Assembly: GCA_050633885.1 (NCBI GenBank)
Contig: JBOEHK010000005.1
Coordinates: forward strand, 682,001 to 746,000
Direction: 5' to 3'
Length of the DNA stretch: 64,000 nucleotides
Source: JAWSVE01 sp050633885
GTDB taxonomy: Bacteria > Pseudomonadota > Gammaproteobacteria > Pseudomonadales > Cellvibrionaceae
Shown here in pieces: positions 63,768 to 64,000 of the stretch. The stretch's first letter is position 1. Each line of letters opens with the position of its first letter. The notes beneath the pieces are model-generated. The model ran no database searches. It saw only the letters and a list, made by a program, of their open reading frames with translations, and was not told the DNA's origin. The translations under genes and the position numbers were made by a program.

Positions 63768-64000
63768 ATGTCTCTCGCCATTATTTACACTCGCGCCCAA
63801 TCGGGCATCTCTGCCCCTCTCGTGACCGTAGAAGTCCATCTCTCCAATGGATTACCAGGACTTTCCATTGTTGGCCTACCAGAAACAGCCGTCAAAGAGA
63901 GTAAGGATAGGGTAAGAAGCGCGCTCATCAATAGCCACTTTGACTTCCCAGCTCGACGCATCACCGTCAACCTCGCTCCCGCCGACTTACCGAAAGAAGG
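63768..64000 (+). CDS. comM: ComM/YifB family Mg-chelatase-like ATPase, 3' end outside window
   Basis: An open frame from the ATG at 63768 runs off the window. The first 77 residues read SLAIIYTRAQSGISAPLVTV, then VEVHLSNGLPGLSIVGLPE, ...KESKDRVRSALINS and ITVNLAPADLPKEG, the hallmark N-terminal domain of ComM (YifB). ComM is a hexameric helicase that aids branch migration during natural transformation. The AAA+ part lies beyond the edge. It starts 162 bp after ubiK. Confidence 0.95.
   Translation, partial: MSLAIIYTRAQSGISAPLVTVEVHLSNGLPGLSIVGLPETAVKESKDRVRSALINSHFDFPARRITVNLAPADLPKE

Noticed and set aside
1..64000. tRNA genes, CRISPR arrays, insertion sequences or prophage genes
   Set aside because: Looked for T-loop-like GGTTCRA motifs, regularly spaced repeats and transposase or phage motifs; none were found by eye.

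Overview
The window looks like chromosomal DNA of a marine-type gammaproteobacterium of the Pseudomonadales/Oceanospirillales lineage, with moderately low GC. This rests on gene neighbourhoods: yggS-proC-yggT ... DUF4426-rdgB ... hemW, trxA-rho-ubiD, argH | algZ-algR-hemC-hemD-hemX-hemY, cyaA-lptM-lysA-dapF-DUF484, a SutA homologue, and glnK-amtB near ubiK-comM. These are Pseudomonas-like arrangements, but several carry insertions or lack usual members. I see no rRNA, tRNA, CRISPR array, insertion sequence or phage gene.

Layout. 1-7 kb: yggS (5' end outside the window), proC, yggT, an OmpW porin behind an FNR/ANR-like box, a dynamin-like GTPase, DUF4426 and rdgB. 7-15.4 kb (minus strand): VOC protein, AstE/AspA-like zinc hydrolase, an internally deleted DCC (DUF393) gene, a GST, tamB and tamA. 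15.6-21 kb: hemW, trxA, a long rho leader, rho, ubiD. 21-31 kb (minus): a large secreted alpha/beta-hydrolase-like protein, dgkA, hemY-hemX-hemD-hemC, algR-algZ. 31-41 kb: argH, a receiver-only regulator, cyaA, lptM, lysA, dapF, DUF484, sutA (minus), a DUF523 protein.

41-63.3 kb is a nitrogen-acquisition region, almost all on the minus strand: glnK1, amtB, glnK2, an outer-membrane porin, urtEDCBA (urea ABC transporter), an OhrR/MarR-type regulator, a divergent haem-motif protein, a tandem universal stress protein, then the urease genes ureG-F-E, ureC, ureB-A-D. The porin and urtA each have a close match to a sigma-54 (-24/-12) promoter, and urtA also has an NtrC-like dyad upstream. The urease set is split by four non-urease genes: a FAD monooxygenase-like gene between ureB and ureC, and a methyltransferase, an outer-membrane beta-barrel and a GST between ureC and ureE. 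Beyond ureD, ubiK and the first part of comM resume the backbone.

How it fits together: the porin, Urt transporter, urease with its nickel accessory proteins, AmtB and two P-II proteins would take up urea and ammonium and match uptake to nitrogen status. The sigma-54 sites suggest RpoN/NtrC control. The most unusual features are the four passenger genes in the urease cluster, the two 15-nt-period tandem repeats flanking the lptM core, a strong terminator inside the DUF523 reading frame, paired palindromes beside the OhrR-like gene, and the deleted DCC gene. All assignments come from reading the sequence; no database search was run.
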